The position numbers were made by a program, and so were the translations under genes. Shown in pieces: positions 25,501 through 38,400 of a stretch of DNA of 64,000 bases. The DNA lies in assembly GCA_019614645.1 (NCBI GenBank), contig JABWDB010000008.1, forward strand, positions 7,440,001-7,504,000, read 5' to 3'. The stretch is from Stratiolaelaps scimitus (lineage: Eukaryota > Arthropoda > Arachnida > Mesostigmata > Laelapidae). Every line of letters starts with the position of its first letter. Positions within the stretch are counted from its first letter, which is position 1. The notes beneath the pieces were generated by a model. That model ran no database searches, was not told the DNA's origin, and was given only the letters and a program-made list of their open reading frames with translations.

Positions 25501-28500
25501 CGTAGTAGAATTAATGGACTATACATAGGCTGGACGTAAACTGAGCCCCGACTCGTAACAGCTATTTGGGTTTTCTGAGACTGTAGTTATAGCGTAGAAC
25601 AGAAGTAACAGCCTAATTGAGTGGGAAGCCACCCAGATTCTCTAATGTGAAATAAGGTTGCGAGATTCAAAAACTAGCCAGCTCCATCAGCCAAACGAGA
25701 GCTAAACCCGCCACCATCCGTCTGCTCATTGTAATGATAGAATATATCTCCATCTTGTTCACACTAAGAAAAACATTGGCTTTTCTATATATTGATGTCC
25801 TGTGGCCCGACTAGCTCAGTCCGCCTTGTCTATACTCACGTCCACATCATGCTTGTTAAGCCTGCGTTCGCACCATGTAGTTGGTTTCTACCATCCAGGC
25901 GCATCTCGTAGCACTGCATGACACTGGTCCCAACTGAGTGCCAATTCGGGTCACGTCCAAAATGGTCGCAGCTGCCGTTTGTCTGTCGCTCGCGTGCTCT
26001 GCTGTGATTAGCATTATGTCTCTGCACAATAGGCTGTTCTCCAGTGCTGACAGATCAGGGAACAGGGAGCGAACATCGGTAGCATATCAAAAGGCGACAA
26101 GCATGGCATCGTCATCGCAAAATAACCTTGAAGAGAACGGCAATCTTTCGGCACTCCCTTTCATATTGCAAAGGTGGGCATCGTTGAAGCTAGGCCTTGC
26201 TTTCGCCCCTTCAACCATACGAAGGTTGTTAACTGCTCGCGACCCTGCTCAGGTTTGCACTGATCTGTAGGGAGTGGAAACAATTTCGCAGCACCAATAA
26301 TAATCATCACGTATCACAAACCGTGCTACGAATCGCGTGTACAGAAATGCTAAGTGACAAAGGAAGTGGCACCTTATACATTCACACATACCGGCAGCCC
26401 AGGCGTCCGTAGCGCAGTGGTATCCCTCATCATCATTCTAGCATAGAGCATGCATGATATCTTATTGGTGCCACCTTTCCGGGATACATCTACACAGGCA
26501 AATATTCACATGCACACATTCGTTACTCGTTCCGAATACTAGCTTGCATATGTAAATGCATTACACATGGTCTTGCAAATAGGGACTTATTCCTTCGAAA
26601 TCCTCCAGCTCAAAGGGAAGTAAGAACGTCTTTTCATTTCTAGTATACATACGTACATATATATATATATATATATATCCATGCCCGCACAAACGCAAAT
26701 ACACGTTCCGGTGCATCTACCTACAAACGCATCTGTATAGAGAGAGAGAGAGAGAGCCGATGACTGACTGTGTCACTCATGTCGATTTGCCCATGTGTAT
26801 GAATGTACACGTGCCGATGTGTGAACGCTCGTGGGGTTTGCGTCGTCAAAGCCATCCTTTCTTCGTCTGCCAGTCCGGTGTACGGCTCGCTGGACCGAAA
26901 GAAGAAATGGAACGGCAGCTGACAAGTCCTATGCCTCTGCCGGATGAAAGCAGTCGCTTCGCGCTGGGCTAGAACGCCCGAGCCTAGGTTATACGGTCTG
27001 TACGGGCTAGTCCACCAGCCTGCGAATAGTGAGCAAGCAGTGTGTTAGTCAGGCAGTGAGCTAGCAGTCGCGCCTCGATCGGGCCGGCGCCATTGAGTGC
27101 GAAGTACATCTCGGCCAGGGTGGGGTGCAGTTGAGCGGTGCGAGATAATCAAATTCGATTTCGCAGTGCCACCGTCTGCGTATCATGGTGTCGAAAACTG
27201 CCCGCCTTTGTCGGTGGATGACTGTGGATGTGAATGACGGTCGGTCGCTTGCTTCGTTTGACCGTGTGCGTGCCTGTCTATCTGTCTGTACGGCTGGCTT
27301 CTCGCGGCTGCATGCTCGGCGTTCGATATCGACGTGCAGCGATGTTGGCGTTGTGTCGAGTCGACGAGCAAGCGGGAACGACTCTGGCCAGAGTTGAGGG
27401 CAAGGCCACGGAGAGCGTATGCATTCCGTTACAGTAGAGCAGTACAGTGACGCAAAGATGAGATTGATATTGACATTGACTCACTGTTATTATCCGCTTT
27501 ACAGTGGCGCATACGCCCGTACTCTGGACGATGGATGTAGACTGATTCGAGAACGATAGGAGAGCCATGGCCCGGGGGAAATACGAACTCGTCGACGGCA
27601 GATTGACCAAGAGTCAACGACGAGTTCATAGTTACATGCACTGAACTCGATATTCCCAACTCTGAATATGTTGTATGTCGACGATGATCGTTGCGGAACA
27701 CAGCAATGGGTCACATCGACTCCGATGTCATAATCGGGCCCAAAAAGGGGTCATAATAATCCGGTGGTCATTATCCAAGGTCGAAGCGGCGGTCGTTAAC
27801 TCAGCATAATACATACGTGTGATAAACATTCTTAAAGCTTCTTCGCTCAATGCTTGCCGGCAATTCCTGCTTCGCAACGCCGCTCCACCATTTCCTCAGA
27901 GGGGGAAGGCAACATTCATATAACGGTGGTACCCTAACCAAAATGATTTCGTTTCTAACTCTGTCCTTAGTTCTGCATATGCACAATGCACGCTCTATTT
28001 ATTGGGACGTTCCCAGTTCTCTCCGTCTCTCCCTGCCGCCCATCGGCGGCGTCGTCAAGAACCCTATTCGCCAATTACGGCTCATCATTCTTAATTACCA
28101 TTTGCGCCCTTCACAATGGTTCAATGGTTCGCGTCCTCCTCATTTCACCATTAAGCAGCGTTGAGCAGTGACCAATCCAGCACAAATGCCTTAGGATGCA
28201 ATGCAATGTCGTTGTTGTAAATGTGGATCATTATCATCCTAGAATCATATCCGCCATGTAAGGACAGCCTCCTCATACCGATCAGCTTTGTATATCATCC
28301 ATTGATCCCTGCATCACCCAAATCACTTCACATTAACGCATCCTCATTTCCTCCTTATTCATTAACGCCAAGTGTCTGACATTTGTTGACGATCAGAAGT
28401 ATCCATTCGACGCACTCGGTAGCTATCTCTATCATATCATAGAATTATATAATCTGCTGCAACTCGTGCATCGAGCCGACTTCTCATGCTGAATGTTAAA

Positions 28501-31500
28501 ACACATCTTAACATAGTGTCTGTGGGTCGAGCTCTCGAGGCTAGACTACTAGATTTCCCCATCCACTGTCGCCCTCTCCGCATACCCCCTGGTCCCTAAC
28601 GAAATCGACGCTGTTCGTCGCATCCTTCATTCCCTTGCAGACTGAGATTGTTATTGCGATACTCAGCGAAATGTCTTCCGAGCATGACCGCTTCGGTTCG
28701 GTCATCCCGTTGCAAGGCTACGGCCACACAAATTCTCCACAACACAGACCGACGACCCCTCCGCGGTGGGTATCGTTTCGCCCGACTCCGAGGACGTGCA
28801 CAAGTGCACAATCGTTCGATCGAGAGGAAGACAGAGACTCGGCCCATGGCTTCAGAAGGCGGACGAGATGGAGACCGCAACCTGCTGTGTAACATTTGCT
28901 GTGCGCGCGCGCGCCGTGAGTGCGCCGTGATGTGCTCGGAGGTCTGCTGGTGAGCTCCTTAGCGTCTTCTGGCCTCCCTTCGGAGCCGCCGGATACCCTC
29001 GGGAAGAGGAAATCTCAGTGGTCCCACCGCGCCAAACCGCCGCCGACCGATCTATTGGAGCCCCTACGGCGCCTTCGAGTATCTGCAGTCTCTGTCCAGT
29101 TACATGCACCCGCTGCTCCCATGCTATTTCCATTTAGGTCACCGCTACTACCGCTGTCGCTGTTGCAGACTCCGGTGTGCCCCGGCAGCTACAGAGGAGA
29201 GGAAAAATACAGTGAAAAGTAAATGTGCAGCGTAGAAATGTACAGTGCACATCGCACAGGCACTGGCTCACACACAGGCCCATTCACACTCATAGGCACA
29301 CACGCTTTATCTCCAGAGCGATACTGCTTTGACTTCGGGACCAGCAAGCGACTTGCTGGCGGGATTGCAACGACACAGACACACCGACCTACCCTACGAA
29401 GCTCCCTCGGCTTCGAATCCATGCTTCGATGACTTCAACGCCACCTGCCGCGACCGAACGAGTGGCGAAACGAACCAACGAAAGTAATCCAATTGGTTGT
29501 ACAGGAAGCCGGCCAGCTAGCCCGGTAGGAACAGGGTCGAATAGAGAACTAGGGCTGGCTGACCAGCCCTTCGGCAACGGCAGTCGGAACAGCGCTGGAG
29601 GCTGGCGCTGGGGCACCACGACGACGAGAAGAAGAAGAAATGAGAAGGAAGAGGTCGTCCAATTCCACTATATCAGCAGCATCATTCCATCTAGCCACCC
29701 CCCATGGGCCAAAACCCTCGTCCCCATGACTTCTGGACTCCGTCCCGGCACTCTCCCACCGTTCACTATAGCCACTCGCACTAGCTGCTAGCCGGGGTTA
29801 CTCATGAGTCTGCGCTGCGGAAGGTAGAGCAGCACCGCTGAGCGTACTTGGAAGCCAGAGCCAACCAGGGGCTCCGGAGTCCAGCAGCTTGAAGCAGGGA
29901 CTCGACGTCGACTCGAGTGCTACCCCGACCGTCCATAGGTGCCGTTACTACCTCTCTCTCGAGTTGGTAGTGGTGAGGTCATTTGTCTCTGGCGTTGGTG
30001 AGCGAGATATCAGTGTACTGTGTTTCGATACCGCTATACTGTACAGACTTGGCAGCAGCGGTCACTACCCATGCCAACCACAGCTGCAGAGGCTGAGATG
30101 GGGCTCACCGCCCATGCAGTGAACGAGAATTCTCATTTACTTGGGTGTACGATAGGGACAGGGGTGTAAGGCAGGTGTCGCAGCCATCGCAGACACCCAT
30201 TTTCGCGCGAGCCACTAACGGCCAAGACAACCAACGACAATATAGACAAGGAAAGATCTGAAGATCGGAGAAGATTAGCGGAATTTTCTTTTTCAGTTGT
30301 GACCATTTGATTCAAGGGCGCCACTACAGTAAATCTACAGAGCGCTAGTATGCTGCCCCCCTATATTCATGGAACATTAGACGATTACAAGCAAGCGCCC
30401 ATGAGCTCGTATGTGCTCATATGAGTTTCTCATATGATCATGATCCACTTGCTAAAGCCTTTCAGTACCATCGACCAACAGAGCGCCAGGCGAATGAACT
30501 AACCAGACGCACCGCTGTGCCATAATGAAATATAGCTATCAAGTGCGAGAGCGGTTGCTGATCGCTCTTCGAGGGTCAGACGGACGAAGGACACTGTCAC
30601 TTCAAATTGTTACTGACACCAGATATCGTAGGCCTATTGTTGCCGACAAAACAGATCCTGTAATTGAGTAAAGCAGAACGTAACGTCCCGATGTCAAATC
30701 GACGAACCGGGAGAAATAGAGAGAAACCAGCCGATGAGGAGTGGAGCAGAATTCTCATTTGTTTTAGGTGTCATCCGGGTACCTCATACATCTCAGGTGC
30801 TCTATATGCATAAACACAATAATATCTAGGAAGAATATAAATAACGACCGATGTTGGGGGACGCTTTCATCTCGCGCCAGCATAGACCATTCGCGATTGC
30901 CCGTTAACAACGCTAACAACTCTCTAACCAGAGGAATACGAACGTCGATAGCGGGACAGGTTGGATTCAATGCAAGAGAGCTCAGCAAAGGCCGAGATGG
31001 TGGCGGCGGTGGTGATACTGCGGTTGATGATTAGGATAGGCCGGGTGGCGGCTCCCCGCAGCGGGGCTCTGCGGGAGAACACTTGACGCGATGGGAGTTG
31101 CCCCTCCCACGGCCGTTCGGGCAAACAACGGCCATGTGAACAGCGGACGCGGGACCAACGTCGGACGTCGAATCAATATAGCCGCGTCTCGTGTCCATCG
31201 TTCGTCTGGCGAACGACGCCAACTCGGACGCGTCGATGTCTCCGCGTCGAATACACCCGCGACCAAACGAAGCGCGCGAAAGCGGGTCGGGTCGCCTGCT
31301 CGCTGCCCGAGCGGTTTGTGACGTCCAGGCGACGCCCGTAGTTGTACGCTCAGAGATGAAATAAACAAGACGCTGCACCTGCTGAGATCGACGGACGATG
31401 ACGGCGAGGCCGACAAGCCGCAGGCGAGGCGAAGATGAAAAGTACGTCGCGCGCGACCAGCCAACACAATAACAGGATGTTCTTGAAAATGAGACCGGTC

Positions 31501-31650
31501 CTACGATGTCATGATATGGCGATTGTTGCGAGTAGGGGAGTGAGCGAATGATGTCAGCCAGTTGATTGCGGATTAATATAATAATATCTACAAGACAACA
31601 TGCTTCTCGAGCCACGTGGAAACCTGAAACGTAATTACGTAACGGGCTCC
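19580..31650. other. GC/CpG-rich tract, possible promoters or untranslated exons, no gene assigned
   Basis: Composition shifts to GC-richer with frequent CpG (notably 19660-20300, 22300-22680, 27060-27400, 28700-29200 and 31000-31450), CT/GA runs and CTG/CGG triplets. Many 60-190 codon frames overlap on both strands, as expected when stop codons are rare. One splice-bounded open stretch is at 28641..28892. Nothing identifies a gene family. Confidence 0.5.
26656..26678. repeat. (AT)n microsatellite
   Basis: A 23-bp AT run; a (GA)n run follows at about 26740..26756. Confidence 0.9.
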
Positions 31651-34164
31651 CGTTGAGATCATACGGTGCACGATATGCGCTAGCGAGTGTGGCGAAAAGG
31701 GTCTGTCCACATTATCATATCGCAATCATTGAATATATATATATATATATATGATTTCCAATTAATAATGACATTGGGCGCATACGAGAAGACGAGGAAG
31801 ATGTCCCTTCGTTCACGTTGCTATCATCCAATACATTACAAGGCACATGTTGTATAGGCCGTCACCGGACTGCATCGAAACATATATCTCGCAATCGAAT
31901 CTCTGCTGAATGCTTGGCGACGACTCAAGTACACAAGCCCACGCATCCGCCTGAGAGCGAACAACGACGCAGATAAGGGAGCCACGCATCCCTGACGGTG
32001 GCAGCACCTGTGTTGCCAAGGTCCCTGCTGGCGCTCTCGAACGGATGTCCTCATTTTCATGCCCTCGTTTACAATGCGAGTGGAGGCCATCACTTCTTCG
32101 AAACAGGCCAATACGAAGCCGCTATAGAAATAACGTCTAGATAGAGGACGAAAATCGATTCAGATAAATGTATCAATGTAAATACAATATGCTAAATTAA
32201 ATCGGTGATTACATGAGCGTTCGTTAGAGCTAGACAATGTTGGCTGTTGGTCAGCCCGAAAAATGTATCATACAGGGCTAGGCAATACAAGATAAATGTC
32301 GATTTAATAACGGCACTGCAGTCTTGATAACGCTAAAGTTCACTAGACAAATAAGAATAGTAATCGCTTGACCACGCCAATAACATAACCAGACCTCGAA
32401 TAATAACTAATGTCACGGACATCCTGAGAAAACATGATTGCGTATGGGAAAATCCATTGGTCAGGCCGCCGCCAATCGAATGTCGTACATCCAATCTCAA
32501 AACGTTGTACGGCGCCTGCGGTACAATCTCAGAAAATATATTAATGTAATATCCTAAACCGATGTAGACGTATGCCGTCGAAGTGGTCAGCGCTTGATGC
32601 TATGAAGCACATCCAAATTGACCTCTTATATTATCCGATCGTTCCCTTAAAGTTCCTGGTCCTCGGTAGCCAAATCTTGTGCTAACCAACGAGGTCTCTC
32701 CAATGCAACCCATATAACGGGTCTGCCTACCCATAAAATCATGAGTGCGCTTAATAGCACCCATCATCCTCCAACTCGAAATGACTCCCCTGGCGCCAGA
32801 TTACGCGCTAATCAAACAATGTGAATAAGCTCCAAGGGAAGCGAATTCAAAGCAATGTGTGCAGCTACGGATAGGGTGCATTGATATGAAATATAAACAT
32901 TGGATGGTTATGTTCGTCGCCAGCCCGCTGTCTAGCTTATTTCCTTGGCCAAGGTCGGGGCAGTGGACAGCGCGTGCGCAAAACGTGAGTTGATCTCTTA
33001 TGCCGTCCAACCAATATTCATTGGTCCTTTGAGTGTGTGTCTGTGTTATGCGGTGACCTTCACCAGACGTGTCAGCAGAAATCGCTAAGGACCCAAGAGT
33101 CTTCCACACATCTCACAGCATGGAAAAGCACTTTTTGCTAATTGTTAATAGTGTCTGTCCTGTTCTGGGAAGCAATAGAGAGAGAGAGAGAGAGAGAAGA
33201 GAGAGTCGACTTGTATCCATGCATGTATTTATGTATGTGTAGTGGTCACCGTACACCTAGGCAATTATTTGGAACATGTTACCCTCATCCGAGGACAGCT
33301 AATCGAATCACCAGATGTGGCATAAGCTCTTTGACAGGAACAACTGTAAAGTCATTTTCTCTTCTATTTCGACACGCCCCCAACAACGGTTCCCTTACCC
33401 GTAGTACATTATTGTGGCAACATCCATTTTGCTTCGTCGTTCATCCCACTCTGAACATCTTCGAGCAGTTCTCAATCAGATTTATTTCATCTGTTACACC
33501 CTGACTAGGGTCACCACTGTGTATCCCGGCATAGAAACGTATTGTAATATACAAGGTATACTGTTGAAGATGGCATACACGGGACACAGCTCTGTATATT
33601 GTACGACGCAGGCCAGTAGCAGTTATGGTAGTTGTACATAAAATATGGAGCCGGTCGTATTTTTCAAAGTCGACAGTCTGAAGGCATTCTTCTATCGAGT
33701 GGGAGCTCTGTATACCAACTGTAATTTTATATATTGCTCAGATTTCCCCCTTCTCCTCACAGCAAACGAATAAATGGCGTTCTTGACGTTTCATACGAAC
33801 TCTATATGTGCACAGATTCACTAGTGGGTACTCCGTTATAACCACTAGTCGATCTGTGTCTACAGCTCACACTGGGACGTAGAAAGGATCTCATTTCTGG
33901 CGGCGTGCTACACGCGCTGTTCGTGCCATCTGCACGTGACACGGTCCGCATAGTTATAATTGCATTATTACATTATCGTAAGCCGCTCGTAGTACTTTGG
34001 CTGGCTGGCTCGTCGATCCGGCAAACCTGGCAACGAATCGCCCAGCGAATCGAAGAGTCCCGTCATCAACTTGGATCCAATTTGAGCACCAGACACACGC
34101 CGAATAGCAGCAGATGCGATTTCAGTGCTAACTGACGAGCAGGAAGACCGGCCGACAGATACAC
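31651..34164. other. No gene recognised
   Basis: Holds an AT run at 31733..31752, a (GA)n run at 33178..33198 and the imperfect hairpin at 33811..33858. Confidence 0.6.
33811..33858. repeat. Imperfect inverted repeat, 17-bp arms, 14-nt loop
   Basis: CACAGATTCACTAGTGG pairs with CCACTAGTCGATCTGTG with 15 of 17 positions matching; the two mismatches are adjacent. The arms are short for a miRNA precursor. Confidence 0.85.
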
Positions 34165-34362
34165 ATGGTTGATTCGCTAGATAAATCCGAAGGGAGAGGG
34201 GTGGTGATCTCCCAAAACGTGGCCCGTGAGCCCTTGGAATTATCTAAAAAACACAAGCGGCTAGTACCACTCATTGAGCTGCGGCTACTCATCGTAGTTG
34301 AGATTGTGTTGTTCACTTTGACTGTGCTCGTCACGCTGCTAATTTTCGTTTGTTTTCATTGA
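34165..34362 (+). CDS. Candidate 65-aa tail-anchored membrane micropeptide
   Basis: The frame starts at ATG 34165 and has an in-frame stop upstream, so it is self-contained. Residues 1-38 are charged and soluble (MVDSLDKSEGRGVV...LSKKHKR). The C-terminal third (LLIVVEIVLFTLTVLVTLLI) is a continuous hydrophobic segment long enough to span a membrane, ending four residues before the stop. AATAAA occurs 8 nt after the stop codon (34371..34376), unusually close but compatible with a compact transcript. The antisense frame is also open. No homologue is recognised. Confidence 0.22.
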   Translation: MVDSLDKSEGRGVVISQNVAREPLELSKKHKRLVPLIELRLLIVVEIVLFTLTVLVTLLIFVCFH

Positions 34363-34499
34363 GATTCCAATAAAGGACAGCCACTTGCTGCGTGGCTCCC
34401 TCTTCGACTTTGGGCCCTTCACGCTGTTCTGTTACATAAACCACATATCGAGTGGCTTTTGTTTTGCTTTTGCTATTGTGTCCTCGATACCTCACGATG

Positions 34500-34500
<1 letters not shown>

Positions 34501-34569
<69 letters not shown>

Positions 34570-34583
34570 CATTTTTTTTTTTT
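34501..34583. repeat. (TA)33 followed by a T12 tract
   Basis: A 66-bp TA run, then aataca, then twelve T. It begins about 130 bp after the AATAAA of the candidate micropeptide gene. Confidence 0.95.
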
Positions 34584-35212
34584 CAAGCTGACTCTTTGCT
34601 GTTCCCTTATCTGACATATGTTGTTACATGGGCCATGGTTCGGAACTACTTCGTATTACTTCAAACTGTTCAATCCCTGGGTCCCAAGCGCTCAACGCTG
34701 TTCCCACGAAAGCCCGCTTGACGTGTTGAGTTAACTCAAGGCCCACGCTCGAAGCCATCGCAAAGCGCTGCATTGCGGGTAGCTATAAGATTCTGCGCTC
34801 CTTTTTATCACATTCTATACCCCTTGAAATTTTTGGGGCTTCATCCACCCTCCATACCACGTGCGTTTCACAGATCGAAATTGAGGTCTTAACTAGATTT
34901 CCTTGCACAGATTTGACGGATTGGACTCGGTTCCAATATCGTTCGTTACCGTCGCGTGTCGATGTTTATCGGCTGTAGTACATGCTAGTTTCACAGCGAC
35001 GGGCTGGATAGCGCCATACCCCGATTACGAAACACCATCCTCATGACGTCATTGTAGCTACGCTGGAAGCCACTGTCCTTCTATGAAAGGGCGGTCCTCG
35101 GATACTTCGTTTGTCTGCGGTGAATGCATTGATTACATTTGGAGACCGTTAAGAGCGTAACGACGTATGCGCGGCGGGGCCTGCCACGGATGCCGGGTGA
35201 TGGCTCCGTGGA

Positions 35213-35434
35213 ATGCTTATATTGCTGGACGCTTTTTCTGTCCTTCCATTAATCGTATTGGCAAAGACGAGCTCCGATGCGGCCGCCAATGGGAATAAGC
35301 CAATAACATTCATTCTTGGCGGGGCCAGCATTACCCGCCCGGGTGGTACTTTCCGCGTACCCACGAAGCGCGCCCCTGCGACAGACACCACGAGGAGTTT
35401 CGGTAGGAGTAGGCAGAAGGAGACAATTGGGTAA
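35213..35434 (+). CDS. Candidate neuropeptide-like precursor (73 aa)
   Basis: The frame starts with ATG at 35213 (context gtggaATGC) and has a signal-peptide-like N-terminus (MLILLDAFSVLPLIVLAKTS). It contains TKR followed by APATDTTRSFG and then R. KR is a dibasic cleavage site, and Gly before a basic residue is the usual amidation donor, so a peptide ending in RSF-amide could be released. A single copy, the odd C-terminus for an RFamide-type peptide, and an equally open antisense frame all weaken the case. Confidence 0.18.
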   Translation: MLILLDAFSVLPLIVLAKTSSDAAANGNKPITFILGGASITRPGGTFRVPTKRAPATDTTRSFGRSRQKETIG

Positions 35435-38400
35435 AATCGAGTATATAGATACCCATTCTGGCCAGACTGAACACCCTGAAGGTAGCCACTTAGAGTGGTC
35501 CAATAGATGCGAAGATAAAGATTTCATATCGTATTCATTCAATATCATATACGTATTTTTATTGACTTCATACGCGTAGCTAACGACTGTAGATGTTTCA
35601 GAATGGCGCCGATTTTGAAATTTCGCTATGGCTAATAATATAATACTATTAACTGATTACATTTATAATTAATATATATGTACAATGTAAAATTGTACCA
35701 GCTGCTATATAAGCTACCTTGCACCCGGTGTGTTTGTCTGAGAGGGATTAGTTGGCATTCACTAACAGGTGAGATCGAACTTAACCTACCACTGTTTAGA
35801 AGTGAAAGTTGTTGTTGAGATTTTGCTTAGTTAATTTAATCTTGAGAAGATGAAGTTCCGTCAGTATTTCATGAGCTGCGTACGGTGCCTTAGCAGAGTA
35901 CTACGCATTTTATTCCCCGCTACCTACCGTTCCTACTACACTCTATACGCATTATACTAGACACTTATTTGTGCGCGTTAGAATACGCTCCACATTATTT
36001 TGACCTTTAGCTAGCTCCTGCTATTGTGTTCAGACCACCGGAAATTCCCCTCCTCAGTGCACTGTCAGTCCCATAAACGTATAGGATCACTTCGTGCATC
36101 GATCTATCTGGTACGGCAGTATATACTGAACAGTCCAACGACTGTTTCCCCTATTCTGGCTCGCGTACATCCACCACATTTGAGGAGGAAAACTCACGAC
36201 GAACGGCATGTGCTTTTGCGATGGGCATCTTTCCTTTATGTTCTCCCATAACTCATGTTTATTGTGCCGGATCCGCGCGTAGCCCATTGCGAGACTTTTC
36301 GCCTCATAAATTCGCTGATCCTGCCGCAGCATCGCAAGCATCCGAGAATAGATAAGGCTTGTCGAGTCCGAGTGGAAGAACAAGTTTGCATCGTCCGCCG
36401 TGTGTTGTCGTTGGCGGTCATCCGGCGCCCTGTGATGTCTTCCTGGATCATCGTATCTGGCATACAGCGCCATCGCCCACCGTAGGCGGGGGGGGGGGGG
36501 GGGCTGGCTTATTCGTTTCAGTGTGCGTACGGATGAATGTGACATGGGTCGTTACTTTTACGGCACCGGCAGCGTGCGCCACGTTGAGTGACCTGATGAT
36601 ACAACCAAGTTGTGTGACTAACTCGTTATGTAGACATTCGCTCTCACCCGGTGATGGCCCCCACACCAGGCGAAGGTCCTGGCGATAAGCTCGTCTTTGA
36701 TCACGAGTTTGGTCACTGATGATGTGCTTACGATATGCTTGTTTTTGTTTCGCTGCGATGTTGCTATTGTTGTTGCCTCTGTGGCAGCGGCCCTTGTTCG
36801 AACTGCTACTCGTCACTATAACTTTTGATGGCTGCTTGCCACCTACCTAATGTAATTACACTGCTTTGTTCAGCTCCTAATTAGGATAGAAGACGGACAC
36901 GCTGTCGGAGCCTTCGTGAGATGGACAAGGAATATATTGAGCGTTGGCAGATGACTGAAAGCGAAGAAGGGTGGGAACTATGAATAGTTCGACGTCCTTC
37001 ATGAAACACATACGCCCATTGTGTGGGCGAGCACTCTCCACAAAAGTAGATGGTGGCTAACGTTTTCATCGAAGAAGATAGATAGACAATTGTTGGGAGG
37101 ACAACAAGACAAGGATGCACCTCCTTTGAAGCATGCAAAGGTCGTATCCTTGGCGTCGTTTGCACGTGCACGTTGGGATTTCAGGAGACCAAGTTAAAGG
37201 GAATCCGGCCAGCCATTGTAAGTACATACGTTAGTTTCACGATGCTGCCAGTGGGCTGGACTTGTACATAACATATTCTGATTGACGTATCCTTCCCGCA
37301 GTGCGATCCATTGCAAGAAGCCGAACACGGCAATTTGATCATGTCATAAACTTTTTTTTTGAGAGGAGGACATTTTCTTTATGTCATGAACTATGAGAGT
37401 ATAATTGATCTTTTACTGACACCTTGTTTAGGTCGATACGCAAACATGTATACTGTAGAGACAATATAAAAATATCAAAAATAATACGGGAACAAAGAAA
37501 ACATATTATAATACTATGAGAAGTCTACTCCAATTTTTTGCAGCAAAATGCTGCCATCGTCCCTAACACATTGCCCCTTCTGAAGAGCTAGTGCCAAACG
37601 CTGAAAGACAAACTCACCTGTTCTCTGGTCCCTGGGGGCTTTCCGTAGTCTGTGCCGAACACCTGCGAGAGAAGCCAATGTAAGTGGCCCAGAGCTATGG
37701 TAGGATAGTAGGTTATTCGTTTTAAAATATTCTGGTCGCCTGCCTGTCCCATCCTCGGTGCTCATCCAGGATTACTATAAGGATTACTAATCCTCACTTT
37801 CAGCCTGACTGTGATGTACTCGCGCCCGTCTGAATGGACAGGAGATCTTTCGGAGCTGCATGTGCGTGCGGCATTAAACCGTGTGTCTGCTAACGTGTCT
37901 GCGCCAGCCCACGCTGAGGATTACAACGGGCCTTGTACGAAAAGGCTACTTTCGCAATTCCGCCAAGCAAAATATTAAAAGAAGTAGTCGAGTTCCAGCT
38001 GAGGACGATTCGAGTGAACAATTATTTTTCCACAACCCACACACACACACACACATACACGAGTAGACTACTCAAACAGCAGCAAGTTATGAAATCTGCC
38101 CACAGTGGTAGACTGAACGGGAAATTTCGTCTCGATTCAGACAAATCCGCGGGCGGGTCGACCGAGCGTCTACCAAGAACGCGACATTTTGTCTATGGAG
38201 AAGACCTTCAATATCGCTAGTTAACTCGGTTCGGTCTTCGTGTTACAGCTGTTTAGCTGTCGTCTATTTCACGTGCATAGTTATCAACGCGTTCCGAGTA
38301 TATCGCGAAGACGAGGTCCTTATCAGCATCTCTGTATTATTATTAAGATTAACCGTACACAATTCCCGCTCATTGTAACGTGGGCTTTGTCGAACCTATT

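Noticed and set aside
31031..31615. 194-codon minus-strand open frame
   Set aside because: Arg/Ser/Pro-rich, in a CpG-rich patch where all frames are sparse in stops; no domain, splice pattern or start context to support it.
34385..34721. Frames containing long (Ile-Tyr)n runs
   Set aside because: Pure translation of the (TA)n microsatellite.
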